Position numbers and translations under genes: made by a program. Of a DNA stretch of 64,000 bases, positions 24,889 through 36,428 are shown one piece after another. The DNA lies in NCBI GenBank assembly GCA_004802705.1, contig SGPL01000038.1, forward strand, positions 42,083 to 106,082, written 5' to 3'. Under the pieces are notes generated by a model that was not told where the DNA came from, made no database searches, and saw only the letters and a list, made by a program, of their open reading frames with translations. Source of the DNA: Bondarzewia mesenterica. Taxonomy: Eukaryota; Basidiomycota; Agaricomycetes; Russulales; Bondarzewiaceae. Position 1 is the stretch's first letter; every line of letters starts with the position of its first letter.

Positions 24889-26042
24889 ATGGCCTTTCTA
24901 TCCCTATCTGTTGCTCTTTACGGGTTCGCCGTTGCTCTCGCTTCACATCCCGTTCATGCATCGTCAGCGCCTGCATTGTACGAGCGTACGCTGACGGCCA
25001 TCCAGGGGACGTACAATACGACTTTTGTGTGCATCGTCACCAGCAAAGCGCACGCACGGAGTGTATGTATCTCGTCATGTTCTCGCACTGTACAGAGCTC
25101 ATGCACTGACCTGGGAAATTTGAAATTTATTCTGAATGCGTCAGTTGCTTCCAGATGTGTACCAAGACGCGCTTCTCCCCGTTAATGCGACGCTCTATCC
25201 GGGTCTTTCGGAAGACGAGCATCCTATCGTTCTTGAGCTTGGACGAGAAAGCAACGCAGGACCGCCAGGCCTCGGCATCCTCAGTTTCCAAGAGGCGAAG
25301 GTCGAGGTCCCCCTGGTCCGGCGCGTGAGCGACTCGGATGTCCCCTTCCTCTACAAGCGGCAAGCCCATGTTCACACCTTCAACTGACTGACTGACTGAC
25401 CCGCGTTCGGTCGTATCTACTTTCGATATCCATTTGATACAGGTGGGTTGCTGTAGATGACGCGCTGGATGTGGTTGGCTCCGCGATTGAGTACGGATTG
25501 AACACCTCGCTCGCGACGTTCTCACCGGCCAACAGCAGCGACGCGCCCTCCTACTCGTATTCCGTGACCAACGCGATCGGAGCCAACTTGGAACCGCTCA
25601 CTGCAGGACAGACGCCCCGTTTTGGGCTGGAGACCTACATTGCCGGTGCCAGCGCGCCATGGTAAGCAAAACCCCTTCTCTCCTCTCCCCAACCTCCTCC
25701 ATGCCACTGTCAACCCGACTTTTTTTGGAGACTCACTGAGCACCGCCATCGCGCTTCTCACCAGGTTCGGAGAGTACCTACTTTGCGCACAGCACGCGTA
25801 CAACTTCACCCACCCTGTCGATCCATTCACATTCGTCCAAGGTATCCCTCTAGACTCTCCCTTCTTCGCGACCATACGCTCGACCTGAATTTATGCTTTC
25901 CAAATATTTAGGCACCGTCACGTTGTACCCACCCTTCGCAGGTCCCACCGCCACTGGTCCCGTCACATTCGACGCGGCAGGCGTGCACGTCGCCGCGTCG
26001 TTCGACATCTCCTACGCGCTCGCGTGCTCCTCCTTTATCTGA
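24889..26042 (+). CDS. Predicted secreted protein, function unknown
   Basis: The start ATG at 24889 opens a clear signal peptide (MAFLSLSVALYGFAVALASH). Five exons follow: ERTLTAIQGTYNTTFVCIVT; LLPDVYQDALLPVNATLYPG with HPIVLELGRESNAGPPGLGI and VEVPLVRRVSDSDVPFLYKR; WVAVDDALDVVGSAIEYGLN; FGEYLLCAQHAYNFTHPVDP; and a last exon from GTVTLYPPFAGPTATGPVTF to a stop at 26040-26042. Several NxS/T glycosylation sites (NTT, NAT, NTS, NSS, NFT) fit secretion. The intron at 25360-25442 uses a GC donor (AG|GCAAG type) and contains four tandem CTGA/TGAC units. I do not recognise the family. The three prime end assumes the last exon runs straight to the stop. Confidence 0.72.
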
Positions 26043-28549
26043 ACTACATCCGAATCCGTCGTTCCTACATGAAATTTGCTTTCCTTACTGCTGACCTCTC
26101 GATCTTCGCCTTGTCAGAACCCGCACATCCATGCGTGCACATCCTTTTCCTCTTTCCCTTCTTCGCATTGATAACCAGGATCCGAATTCGTATTCACATC
26201 CATCGATATAATGCATTGATCGTCTTTGCGAGAACATGCACGTGTTCGTTGCACGCTTCACTCCCGTGAGAGTTCGCAGGAACTTGAAGTCTTCCTTCGT
26301 TCGAAGCAAACTGTATAGGGACTTCATCGCCATACCGTAAGAGCATGTACAGTACGGGAGGTCTCCGTTCGTCGTGTGCCTACAACCATTGACTAGTGAA
26401 GTCGCCTTTTCGCCCGAGCTCGAGAATAGACCCCACTGACTAGCCATTGGCCCACGCCGCGTCAAGGTAACGAGGTCGCACTGGCATCGCACTGCCTCGC
26501 GAAGACGATCTTCTCGAGCTGTACATAACCAGAATCGTGCAATGCCTCACCGTGCAACTTGAAATGAGGGCGCGCATGTCACGCGTACTGTAGCTTGAAT
26601 ATCGATCAGAAGAAGCTCTTCATCTCGGCGACTACTATCTCTGTCTATAGGCACAAACCACAGAGGACTCCGACCTTCCTCGAGTCAAACTTCCGTTTGC
26701 AATTTGAGGGACCGTTGTATGTAATGTCAGACATCCTGGAGTCTCACTTCCGGCAAACTCCTATCATAATAAAAGCGGCTCATCATTGCAACGAAATCGT
26801 CGTGTGTAAAGTGTAACAGTAAACAAAACTCGCGGTCATGTCAAATCAAGTAAGAGTAAATGCGCGGAACATCCGGAACGAACCTCAAACGTCCGCGCGC
26901 TCAACGGTGACGACGACGACTACAAGAAACTGAACAACAACGAAAGACGAGAAGAGAGGCGACCGGACGGGAATTAACCAACAGACGAGAGAGACAAAGT
27001 GAGGTGCGACGGACAACTATGCTGCACGACGCGGGGGGCAGGGAGCGAGGGTTAGTAGATGGATGGGGAAGCGGGGTAACAGCATGACCATGAATAGTCG
27101 AGAATCCGAACGAACGAGCAGAAGTAACGTGAGACGTGTCCAGCGGACCCAACTTGGGGGGGTGCGAACGACGAACTCGGGACTCCAATCCCGAAAACCC
27201 AGTCGTCCGTGCCTACGTAGCCAACCGACCTACCAGATTGCCGCAACAAACCACAGAAGGAGTACGCGCTCGAACGCGGGCCGCTTCAACTCAAGAACTC
27301 GAACACAGCACGGACTAGCGCGCGCGCAGGAGACGAGGAAGCAGCGAAGCATACGAGGGACCCTTCAGCGGCGCAGCGAATGGTGAGGTGGGGAAGCGGT
27401 GGCGTAGTGGGGGAATTCGGACGAAGAACGGATAACGGAGAATGTGTTGCTTGCTCTTGAAATAGTCGTAGGGATGGAGACTGCATGCCGCCCACCCTTG
27501 ATGTGGTTGCCCGCGTTGTTGCAAGTGTCGTCAACAAATACGGGAGATCGGAAATAAGAACGATGCGATGCGGGCGGGAGGGAGAAGGCGGATGCGGAAC
27601 AGTCGTGATGGTGCACGGTGATCGGCCGCGCGCGCGTCACGTTCTGGCGCATCGCATAGGATGTGTTATGAGGATGAGGTGAGGAGGCATAAATCAGGGG
27701 ATAGCAATAATATTAGTGCACGAGGTGATGATGGATACCATTAGAGGGAGGCAGGGCTGAATAAGAAATGTGCCCAGGGAGTCATGAGTGTAGAGGATGT
27801 CGGGACAGTCGTGGCGGACGAATATGATGCCGGTGTATCGGCGCGCAGAAAGAGAGGTTGCGATATCTCAACGAAGAGCTCGCAAGGGGGATTGCGCAGA
27901 CGGTGGGACTTGGACGGGGACGGAGGAGGGACGTGCGACGGGTGTAAAAAAGAAGACAAGAATGTGCCATGTCGCTTGTGGGCGAAGCGCGCCGCGGCTC
28001 ACGCAGGAGCGGCAGCTGAGCGCCTCAAGCCTCGCGTGCGAATAGGTCTTGTGTCGGTGTCGTGTCGCCTCCGGCATCTACCTCGTCGTTAGTAATCGTC
28101 TTCATGTTGTCGGCCTGTCGTCCTTGACAAGGGCGGGAAGGGGGGTGTCGGCATTCCAGAGAGCGAGGCGACCGCGGGTCAACCATCAGCATCGGAAGCG
28201 GACAGACAATTTAGTACGGCTCGGCCGTGAGGAAGAGGACTCCGGGGAAGGAATGTGGGGGTGCGTCGCCAGACGCACGATCAGCGTAGCCAGTCCCAAA
28301 GTTGAACACCACCAAAAATGTGACAAAAAATGATGCAGGGAGGAGGGAGCAGGGGATATGCGAGAGGTAACAAAACATCGTAACAAAAACAAGTCCATGG
28401 TAATAATGTAGCATCCTGCAGTCCGGGCAGGTCATCAGTCTCATCAATCATCATAGTGGCGGGGGGGAAAGGTCCGCATTTTCGTAAGAGAACCACAGAG
28501 CGGGGCCGATGTTATCAGTCGCGCGCGGGCCTCTGAAAGCGAGGGGCGA
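26043..28549. other. 2.5-kb stretch without a supportable gene
   Basis: Only short, unrelated open frames occur here. From about 26850 to 28500 the plus strand is purine-rich and GC-rich, which suggests pyrimidine-rich untranslated or flanking sequence of the bHLH gene on the minus strand. No tRNA, tandem array or transposase motif was seen. Confidence 0.5.
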
Positions 28550-29489
28550 TCAGAAGCTAGCCGGGGCCTGCTGCTGAACGGCAGCAACGGCGGCGGCGGC
28601 AGCGGCATGGCGCTGCTCTGCGGTACCGAGCATCAGGGCCTCGTTGACCTGACGAAGGCGCTGGGTCTCGCTCTCAGCCTGCTGGAGCCTCGTCTGCAAC
28701 TGCTGTTGGGTCATCTCCAAGTACTTGATGTGGGTGGTAGCTGCGTAGGGATCGATGAGTCTTCGGGCCAAAGGTGATGAAGAAGGAGAAATGCGCTCAC
28801 CCCGGTCCAACAAAGACACCTTGCTCGACTTCTGGTTGGAAACCGGAAGGGCGTCTTTGAGACGGCGGTACCCGTCCCTGAGCTCGTCGCGCCTCCTCTG
28901 CTCCGACTCGATGCGCTGACGACGGATTTCCTCCCGACGACTAAAGAAAGAAGATAGATATCATAGCAATCAGAGAACAGATCGGGCGAGATCGATGAGG
29001 CACAACTCACACTTCGTTCGGGTTCGTGTTCTGCGCGGGCTGGAAATCGTCGTCGTCGTCGGAGAAGTCCTCGTGCTTGCTCGCGCGGCGCTTGCGCTCG
29101 CGGGTGGTGGTCGACCGCGCGGGCACAGAAACGCCCATGGGGTTGTAGCGGTGGGAGCGGGGCACGGTAGCGAGCGACGGAGAGTGAGTGCCGCTTCCGC
29201 GACTGGTGCGACCCGACTGCATGCTGTCGGAGGACATCTCGCCAGCGCTGAGGTTGGAGAGCACAGCAGGATAAATGCTGTGAGTGGGGGTGAAGGGGCG
29301 AGCGGGGGAGCCGGTCGTGTAGGAGGAGCCGATGTACGAGTAGTCGTTGAGCGGGTTGGAGAGGTTCAAGGAGGCGAGGCCATAAGGCTCATTGTTGGGG
29401 TATTGGAGGTAATCGAGACCCGAAAGAGAGTCGTACATGAAGTCGGGGCTCTTGGGGTGGTCAAGGACGTGCTCGAGGGGGCCTTCCAT
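28550..29489 (-). CDS. bHLH transcription factor (copy A)
   Basis: The start at 29489 gives MEGPLEHVLDHPKSPDFMYD, followed by a Ser/Pro/Tyr-rich activation-like region and an acidic run (EDFSDDDDDFQP) next to a basic patch (RERKRRASKHE). After an intron the bHLH domain reads RREEIRRQRIESEQRRRDEL, then RDGYRRLKDALPVSNQKSSK and VSLLDR. A second intron falls at that point, then ATTHIKYLEMTQQQLQTRLQ continues helix 2 into a leucine-zipper-like coiled coil. It ends in an Ala/Gln-rich tail with the stop at 28550-28552. The basic region keeps the Glu and Arg used for E-box contact. It is clearly paralogous to the gene at 36429-37554. Targets cannot be inferred. Confidence 0.88.
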
Positions 29490-30813
29490 TGAAGAGAGGA
29501 GATGCAGGACGAGATAGGGCTAATACAGGATATATGCGGGTAGGACAGTGCGGTCTTGTACAGATGATGGTCTAATAAGTGAGACAGAATAAAGCGGGGA
29601 CCTAAGAGAGAGGAGACATAATTAGCGGTGCAGTCGGGAAGAGAGAACAAGGACGAACAACTAATAGCACAACAAGGTTTGAGAAGTGCAGGGACACAAC
29701 AAGAGGACGAAGACAGAAGAAAAAAAGGCCGGCAGAGACAGGGAAAGTTGTGAGGGCGCCGGGGGAGAAGGAAAGGATGAGGGAAAAGGAAAAGGACGGG
29801 GGAGCTTATATGTAAGATGGGGGAGGGTACGGGAGATGACCTTGCCTCGTGTCCTGACCGGTCTCGGTGTACCGGCCAGCGTCTCTTCACATTCGAATCG
29901 ACCGTTGAGGAAAGAGTGGCCCCGTGGGTTGGTACCGCTGGCCGTCTTGTGCTGGTACTACCACCGAACACTGACCAGTCGGTCTCCCAGTCTCCTCGCC
30001 AGAGGCTTAGCCTTTTTCCCCCCAACCCCAGCCCAGAAGAATTCATCTCCATCCCCTTCCGATATTTCACGACGCCATCCTTGACTCTGACAAACATCAA
30101 CCTCCTGCCGCATCGATCTGCCGAGCCTATCTCATCAACGCTCAAATTTAAAGATCCGGTTCGCCGAGGATGATAGACTCTCTCAACATTTGTCCCCCAC
30201 TCTCACCCCGTCATCCGTATTTACACATCCCATCACTCATTTCGCCCTCGTCTCGCGGTGCCAGACCAGCACGAGGTCAGGGCGTCTACACGTTGTTTTA
30301 ATTCTCTTCTCAACTTTCTCTCCTTCTCCCTCTGTTTTTTTTCCTTCCGATCATCAAATGCGCAGCCCGATTTCGACGCTACCAGACGCCACCCTAATGT
30401 TCCGTCGTCGGACCCGCGTTTTCCGCTTTCCCTTTCTCCCCGGACATATACGTATCAGCGTGCGGAACGTCGCTCAACATAGCTCTCAATAACCACATAA
30501 GGGTTCGTGCTCGGCGGTAGCTAGGCCACAAGACCCGCGGGCCACTTAACGAGAACGCCGCGCAACCACTACTTAGCAGGGACACACGGGTGTACACGAC
30601 CCAACAAAAGCGCTCGGGGGGGGGGGTTCAGCATCAGCATCGTGAAAAAGAATAAGGATATAAGGTCGTTACGGGGAGAGGAGCCCAGAAAACGTAAAAT
30701 GTCGTAAACATCGTGATTAGTCGTCAATGTGTGAGCACAGCCAGTCGAGAGAAGAAAGGAAACGTCCGCGATAGTGAGAGACCGGCAGAACAAACCAGGT
30801 CCCCGTCGTTCAA
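29490..30813. other. Intergenic, upstream of bHLH copy A
   Basis: 1.3 kb holding the presumed promoter and 5' leader of the bHLH gene and the 3' flank of the membrane-protein gene. It contains pyrimidine-rich blocks on the plus strand at 30290-30360 and an 11-base G run at 30616-30626. No supportable gene was found. Confidence 0.45.
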
Positions 30814-31920
30814 TCAAGCGTTGTAATAACCTGCATGCAGAAAACGCGTGGTCAAAAAGACGCGACGGAAAGGAAGCCGGTCCCAGCGAACGATTGTCAC
30901 TCACCTCCCGTGAATGGACCTTTCATGCTCTGATAATGCTCCAGCCGCTTGGAGAACCGCCAATTCAGAAAGAGCATGTACATCTGTTCGAATTCGACAG
31001 TTAGGAGTTTTCATTGCCGGCCACCATCACAGCGCTCAGGTGAAGAGAGGCATATCGGCTGACCTGGAAACCGAGGTCAAACAGCAGAGAGATGATGAAC
31101 GCGGCATAGAGACTAGAGAAACTCTGGGTGCAGAACGTGCCGGGAATAGTCCCGCTGCTGGTGCTAATAGTGGTGCTGGTGGGATCCATCCACGCGACGC
31201 CTCCGTTAGCGCATTCCCAAGCAATCTTGTCTTTCCTGTATGATCCGAGAGCGATCGCGACCGGCACAAGCCCCGACGCGTGTAGTTATGAGCAAGTGAT
31301 CTCGCATCTTGAGACACGGAGAGGCTTACCCCCGTTGAAGCTCCACGATCATGATAATTGCACGAACAGCCGAGATGACAAGCATAAAAGGCCACAAGAA
31401 TCTGCACACGCGCGTCCATATGTAAGACCGCTGTGACAAGGCAGCGATAACAAGCAGGACATTCAACCATAAGTGACAACTTCTTCGGAAGAAGCAGGGC
31501 TTACGTTCGAAAGAGCGAATACATTGATCATAGCAGCCGCTCCGACACCCATCGCGATACCACCATAAATCTGTCTACGTGAAAAAGCAGAATATCAGCC
31601 TGGAGACCCGTGGAGGTGAGAGCGATCGTTGATTACAATTCAGGATAGACGAAATAGAAGAATTGGCCATATTTGAACAAGAAGACACCACCTGCAATGC
31701 TGTAGAGCTAAAAGCGGCGGTGATGGTCAAACACAGAAGATACAACTGCGAGGTGGGGAGATGCCGTACCAAGATTATAACAGCCCAAGCGATCGCACCA
31801 CCTCGCTGGAGGATCGAAGTTCCCCCGGGGTCAATACGACGCCACAAGGAAAGTAGACGAATGGGGACTTACGAGAGGTAGGAGGAGCAGGCAGTTATCG
31901 CACCTTTCCACAAGCATCAT
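30814..31920 (-). CDS. Multi-pass membrane protein, agaricomycete family, function unknown
   Basis: Spliced reading gives MMLVERCDNCLLLLPL, RGGAIAWAVIIL, GGVFLFKYGQFFYFVYPEL, QIYGGIAMGVGAAAMINVFA, then RVCRFLWPFMLVISAVRAII, KDKIAWECANGGVAWMDP, FCTQSFSSLYAAFIISLLFD, MYMLFLNWRFSKRLEHYQSM and KGPFTGG, ending GYYNA with the stop at 30814-30816. Hydrophobic blocks suggest four or five membrane spans. I recognise the pattern (KYGQFFYF, LNWRF.KR.EHY..MKGPF) as a recurring basidiomycete membrane-protein family with no known role. At the exon 2/exon 3 junction (about 31690-31772) the canonical GT-AG splice leaves the frames one base apart, so a base appears to be missing. The family usually starts a little further upstream, so the true start may be in an earlier exon. 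Confidence 0.75.
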
Positions 31921-34900
31921 TGTGAGGACGTCTCAACAACGAAAGACCGACACGAAGAAACGCACCACATAATGGCAATAACTTAGCGGCTGAGATAAAC
32001 AATTACTATGGAAGACGGTATCGCAAGAGATGATGGTAAAAGATCGGCGGTCAAACAATAACTTTGGAGCAAATTCTGTGTCTTGAGGAGATACTCGTCA
32101 GTCTGTCAGTGTAAGGGCCTGCAACGCCCGTGAGGGGTCGGTCGACGTCGTCGAGGAACGCGACTTGGGAATGAGAACTCAGAAGGCGGTCACAAATGAC
32201 GGCAGATGTAACGATCTGGGAATGTCACAGACTTGATCGAACCTAACCCCGCACCACTTCCAAGTCTTATCTCCACTCAAACTTTGCCTCTGGGAGTCCG
32301 CGGCGATGTGGATTGCGGGACCTTTGCGGGACCTCTTCGCAGGAATAAGTTTGTGCTCGTGGAAGCCTCGTAAGTGATCGTCCATCGCTTCTCACAAATT
32401 CTCGATAAGGTATATTGGTTTCGGACAGCGCTGGACGTTCATACAGGTTCAGAGGGTCCGGTGACTTTCAGCAGCCGCTCATCGAACCCGTGAGTGTTTG
32501 GACGGATCCTAGTTTCTATTCACAGAACACATACAGTTAATGTGATCAAACACTCCGACTAACTTGCCTAGGTTCCTGTTCTCCACCAGACTCGTCTGGA
32601 AACGCCATAGTTTCTTGTGTCAACAGCTGTTTGAGACGTCAAACACCGTAATGCTGTGTGCTGTTTTGTCTTTTCAAAAGTTGTGTACAGATGACCTTGC
32701 CGCGTCACTTGGATGTCAAGGCGCAACTATGCAAGTGACTTTTCCATATGGTATTCCTGTGTTCTCATAATTGATCCAACGCTTCCAGGATCACATGGTG
32801 CATGTAACTTTGTCTATAGACTTTGCTCAGGTGCCCTCCCATCATGCGCACACAAGGACCTGCCATGATGCACCTGATCTTCCCATTCAACGCTCTCTCA
32901 GCTCCAAGTGACCGAACGTCCGCGAGCGAACTCCGCGTTGCCGCCAGAATCACACCAGGGCCCAATGTACCTTTGCACGGCGAATTCCCCGCCGTCAAAG
33001 GAGTCCACAGTCTCCCTTTTCACTCTCCCCACGGCCTTCTCTTCTCTCTAGGACATGATACACACGGCCCCTGGTCCTCGGTGCTCGGAACGTTTAAGAT
33101 GAGGCGCGCAGCGTACGGGATTTTCAGTGGCGGACGCCCGTGCCTTCTTACCCCGCAGATACTCTAGCGCAGGCTCTGTGCCACAAAGTTTACTCGTCAC
33201 AGAGACTTCCCCTTCAGCACTTACACGCCCTACGCAATCGGCATGTGCCCTTTCTGAACCACACTGGATCCCCTTCCGCAAGCACACAAGCCCCGCACTA
33301 CGTGCTGTCGAGCCTGGATTGCTTCCGACCCATTTGTCTTCGGTGGATTCGTTCTTATGGACCGGCCGGCGTTCGTACGCTGGACCCACCTGACGAGCTG
33401 ATCTATCCATCTGCCTCCCACGCGCACTCTCCTTCCCCACGGATCGCCTTGTCCGCTTTGCGTTTTCCTCGAGGCTTTTGCTTTCGCCTCCCCCTTGTCT
33501 GTCTGCCACTATTCCTGTCTTCGCATCTAGTGCACAATTCGACATCTGGGGGAATTGTCTGGGCCTTTGCAAGTATCAAAACCCCCTTGCCCACCATCGA
33601 AGGAAATCTCACCACCTCCGCCGTTACGATCGATGAATTCAAAAACTTCTGGTTTTCCCGAGCTCCCATTTCATGAAAACTGGCTTCATTAATTTCATCA
33701 TTGACGCAGTTTTGTTATGATACAAGTATCTCTTTTTTTGCGAGAGGACCCTGGTGGAAAAAACAGTCGGTTTTCGCCGTCGCAGCTCCAAGGGGTTGAT
33801 GCTCCCATAATTAATATGGGGAAATGGGAATGGGACAGAAGACCATCGATCGGCTCCGATATAGCCACACGAGTTCTGATGGATGGTTAGCCTTTCTATT
33901 AACTCCTCGAGGCCATTCGAGCACTCCTCCTTCCGAATCCCGAATCTCCTTCCGTCGAGTCCGTCCCACCGGGTATCCTACAACTACAGGAGAGCTATGC
34001 TCATCACGATCGTGTATCACGTATCGATAGTGTCACGGACAATGCCAATGGTACTGATTCCTCAGGTCACGGGTTTTCAAGTTTCGAGTTTCGAGTTTTG
34101 AAGAAATACATGCACCCATAGGGCTCACTTTGTCCCCCTTCACAGTCATCACGGAAAGCGCCGAATGGTGTCGCAGGTAGCACGGGTCCTCTCATCAAAT
34201 TAACTTGTTCTCTGGGTTTCGAAATTTGTCCTCTGCTCACACTCTACCACGCCTAGCTGATTCTCATCACCATTCCAGGAACGAAACGTATTCCTCAGCA
34301 CCCTTGCTGCCGTCTGCTTCTCACAGATATCTATCCAGCAAGTTGACTTACTCAGGTTCGAACTTGTTCAAACCGCTAGGAACGGGGGCACTCGTCATGT
34401 ACTGGTGAGAGTTTAGGGATGACAGTCTGTTGAGACTAGCCGCAGCGCCACAACACGCTGCCAGGATCGTTGGGCTTGTAGCACGAGTTCCCGATCCCGA
34501 CTAGCAATGTAGGCTGTGCACGGCCCGCTGTCCTCACGTATCTCACCGTCCCCCCCTCTTTTCTTCTTCAGAAATCAACACCCCCACACGCCCCACTGCC
34601 TCCTCACGCGCGTCACGATGTAATCCGAAAATGCGATAACGTTTGCTCTCTCTCTCATACCTTTGCTCAGTACTCTGCTCCAGGCCTCTCGCATTCTGCC
34701 CTCATCCAGATCGGTGCCCTGCCCTCCGCCGCGGCCCAGGGCTATCTGCGCTTGCGCCGCACACGTCAGTCTTCCTCTCCCGTCCCAATGACATTGACCT
34801 TCCCTTCGATTCTGAACGTGTACAACACGTGTTCCGCCCTGCCCCCTAAATCCGTCTCTCGAGCCAGATTTCTCGAGCCCTCGAGCCCAGCATGGTCCAT

Positions 34901-36428
34901 CGATATCGCTCGTCGATCTCGCCGATGGGTTTTTCCTCCTCTTCTTCCAGCATCACCCCCCTTTCCTCTTCCTTCTTCTTCTCCTACTGCCGCAACGGTG
35001 GCTGTTGACGGCATTCCGCGTCATCGCGAATCGTTCTTAGCATATCATAGTCGAATCGACGCGGATATATTTGTGTATTGCGCTAGTCTCGAGTTTGTCA
35101 ATGGTATCTCGTTTCTTGTCCACCTTGTAATTGAAGTCGAGCATGTATCGGCAGGTGTTCCGTCCTCCAGCCTCTCAAATCACCTAACTCCCTTTTGTCT
35201 CCTTTTGCTTCCGTCGGAGCGGAAGCAAAACATCTACGAATTCCACATTTGAATCCGTGTATTGCAAGCGATGTGCCTCCGACACCGATTTTGCTGATCG
35301 CGGAAGGATCGCACCGTCAAGAGCAGGGGTCGGAAGGATACACATAACATTTCAGATTGCACGGATGAGACAGACTAAACTATCTAACTACATGAGATAC
35401 ATATGCGGCAACGCTTTCATGGCCGAGAACCGAGCGGATCCGAAACCAAGCAAAATACGCGCACCCGCCCCAAAAAGAACAGCAAACCCAATCCTCGTGT
35501 CGATCCGCCCGCTGCCGAGAGCGGGCGAGCTACACGGCGGCCCTCGTCAAGAGGGCAAAGTCAGGGACGTTCGGCGGGCTCGCCCGCCAAGCATCCGACG
35601 TCACCGTGGTCACGATGACGAGCATCATCAAAATCAGAGAGAATTGGGCATACCGTCTGGAGGAGAGCATGCACGCAGAGACGCTGACTTCCAATTCGAC
35701 TCCCCTCATAAACCCCGCCGTCAATTCGTAGAAAGTTCGTTAAGCGTCTGTTTCAGTCATATAATATCCGTATCCTTCGTAAGTGTCATCGCTTTTCGAG
35801 GAGGATGTTCCAAACCGTCGATGGAAGTTGTGAGTGGGGGTAGGAGATGCGGGTGAAGATGAGATATCGATGGTGACGAAAGGAAGCCCTTGGACGGATG
35901 AAAGGTCGAGAGCGATGTTGTGGGGCGTGATGAGACGTAATCAATGGCCAATAACAGAGAGGGAAAGGAGGCATGGTACGATGTGTGCGTAATCCACTTG
36001 GAACTTCGCCTTTTCGGTGCGCGAGACGATAGAAGCACCGATCGACAAGATACGAGATATCGCAATCAGCAGTGAGCGAAGCGATCTCCACCTCGGATGG
36101 TAAGCGCTTCCTAAGGCCAGCCCACGGCGTCGAGTCGTAGGTCCCGCAAGCGAAAGCCGTCGGTCGGAAACGGGCGAGAGTGGATTGTCGTGGAACGCAA
36201 CGCACGGCGCTGTGCACGATCCACCAACGCCGATGCCATCGACCAAGAACGGACTCCGAAAAGTTGGGGCATCCCTGCCCACAAAGAGAGCGTAGAAATG
36301 CAAACGTGAATCGGATGAAAGATGGAGCACGATGAAAAATACAGAATATTCGGAGAGATGAAAGAGATGATGAAAATGTACAGTGAAAGGGGTTGGAAAA
36401 GTTTGGGGAACAATTGCACCGGTCGTAG
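31921..36428. other. 4.5-kb gene-poor stretch
   Basis: No frame here shows a recognisable domain or convincing exon chain. The longest open frames (33140-33676 and 35257-35856, plus strand) look like composition artefacts. The plus strand is rich in pyrimidine runs at 33000-33560 and 34540-35240. Part of it must be the upstream region of the membrane-protein gene and the 3' flank of bHLH copy B. A non-coding RNA cannot be excluded. Confidence 0.45.

Noticed and set aside
29366..30145. 259-codon minus-strand frame overlapping the bHLH start
   Set aside because: Overlaps the bHLH first exon in another frame; the Ser/Pro/Arg-rich content reflects the pyrimidine-rich leader.
33140..33676. 178-codon plus-strand frame in the gene-poor region
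   Set aside because: Pro/Ser/Leu/His-rich composition typical of pyrimidine-rich non-coding DNA; no domain and no supporting splice pattern.
35257..35856. 199-codon plus-strand frame
   Set aside because: Basic, low-quality composition with no recognisable motif; the opposite strand is equally open in places.
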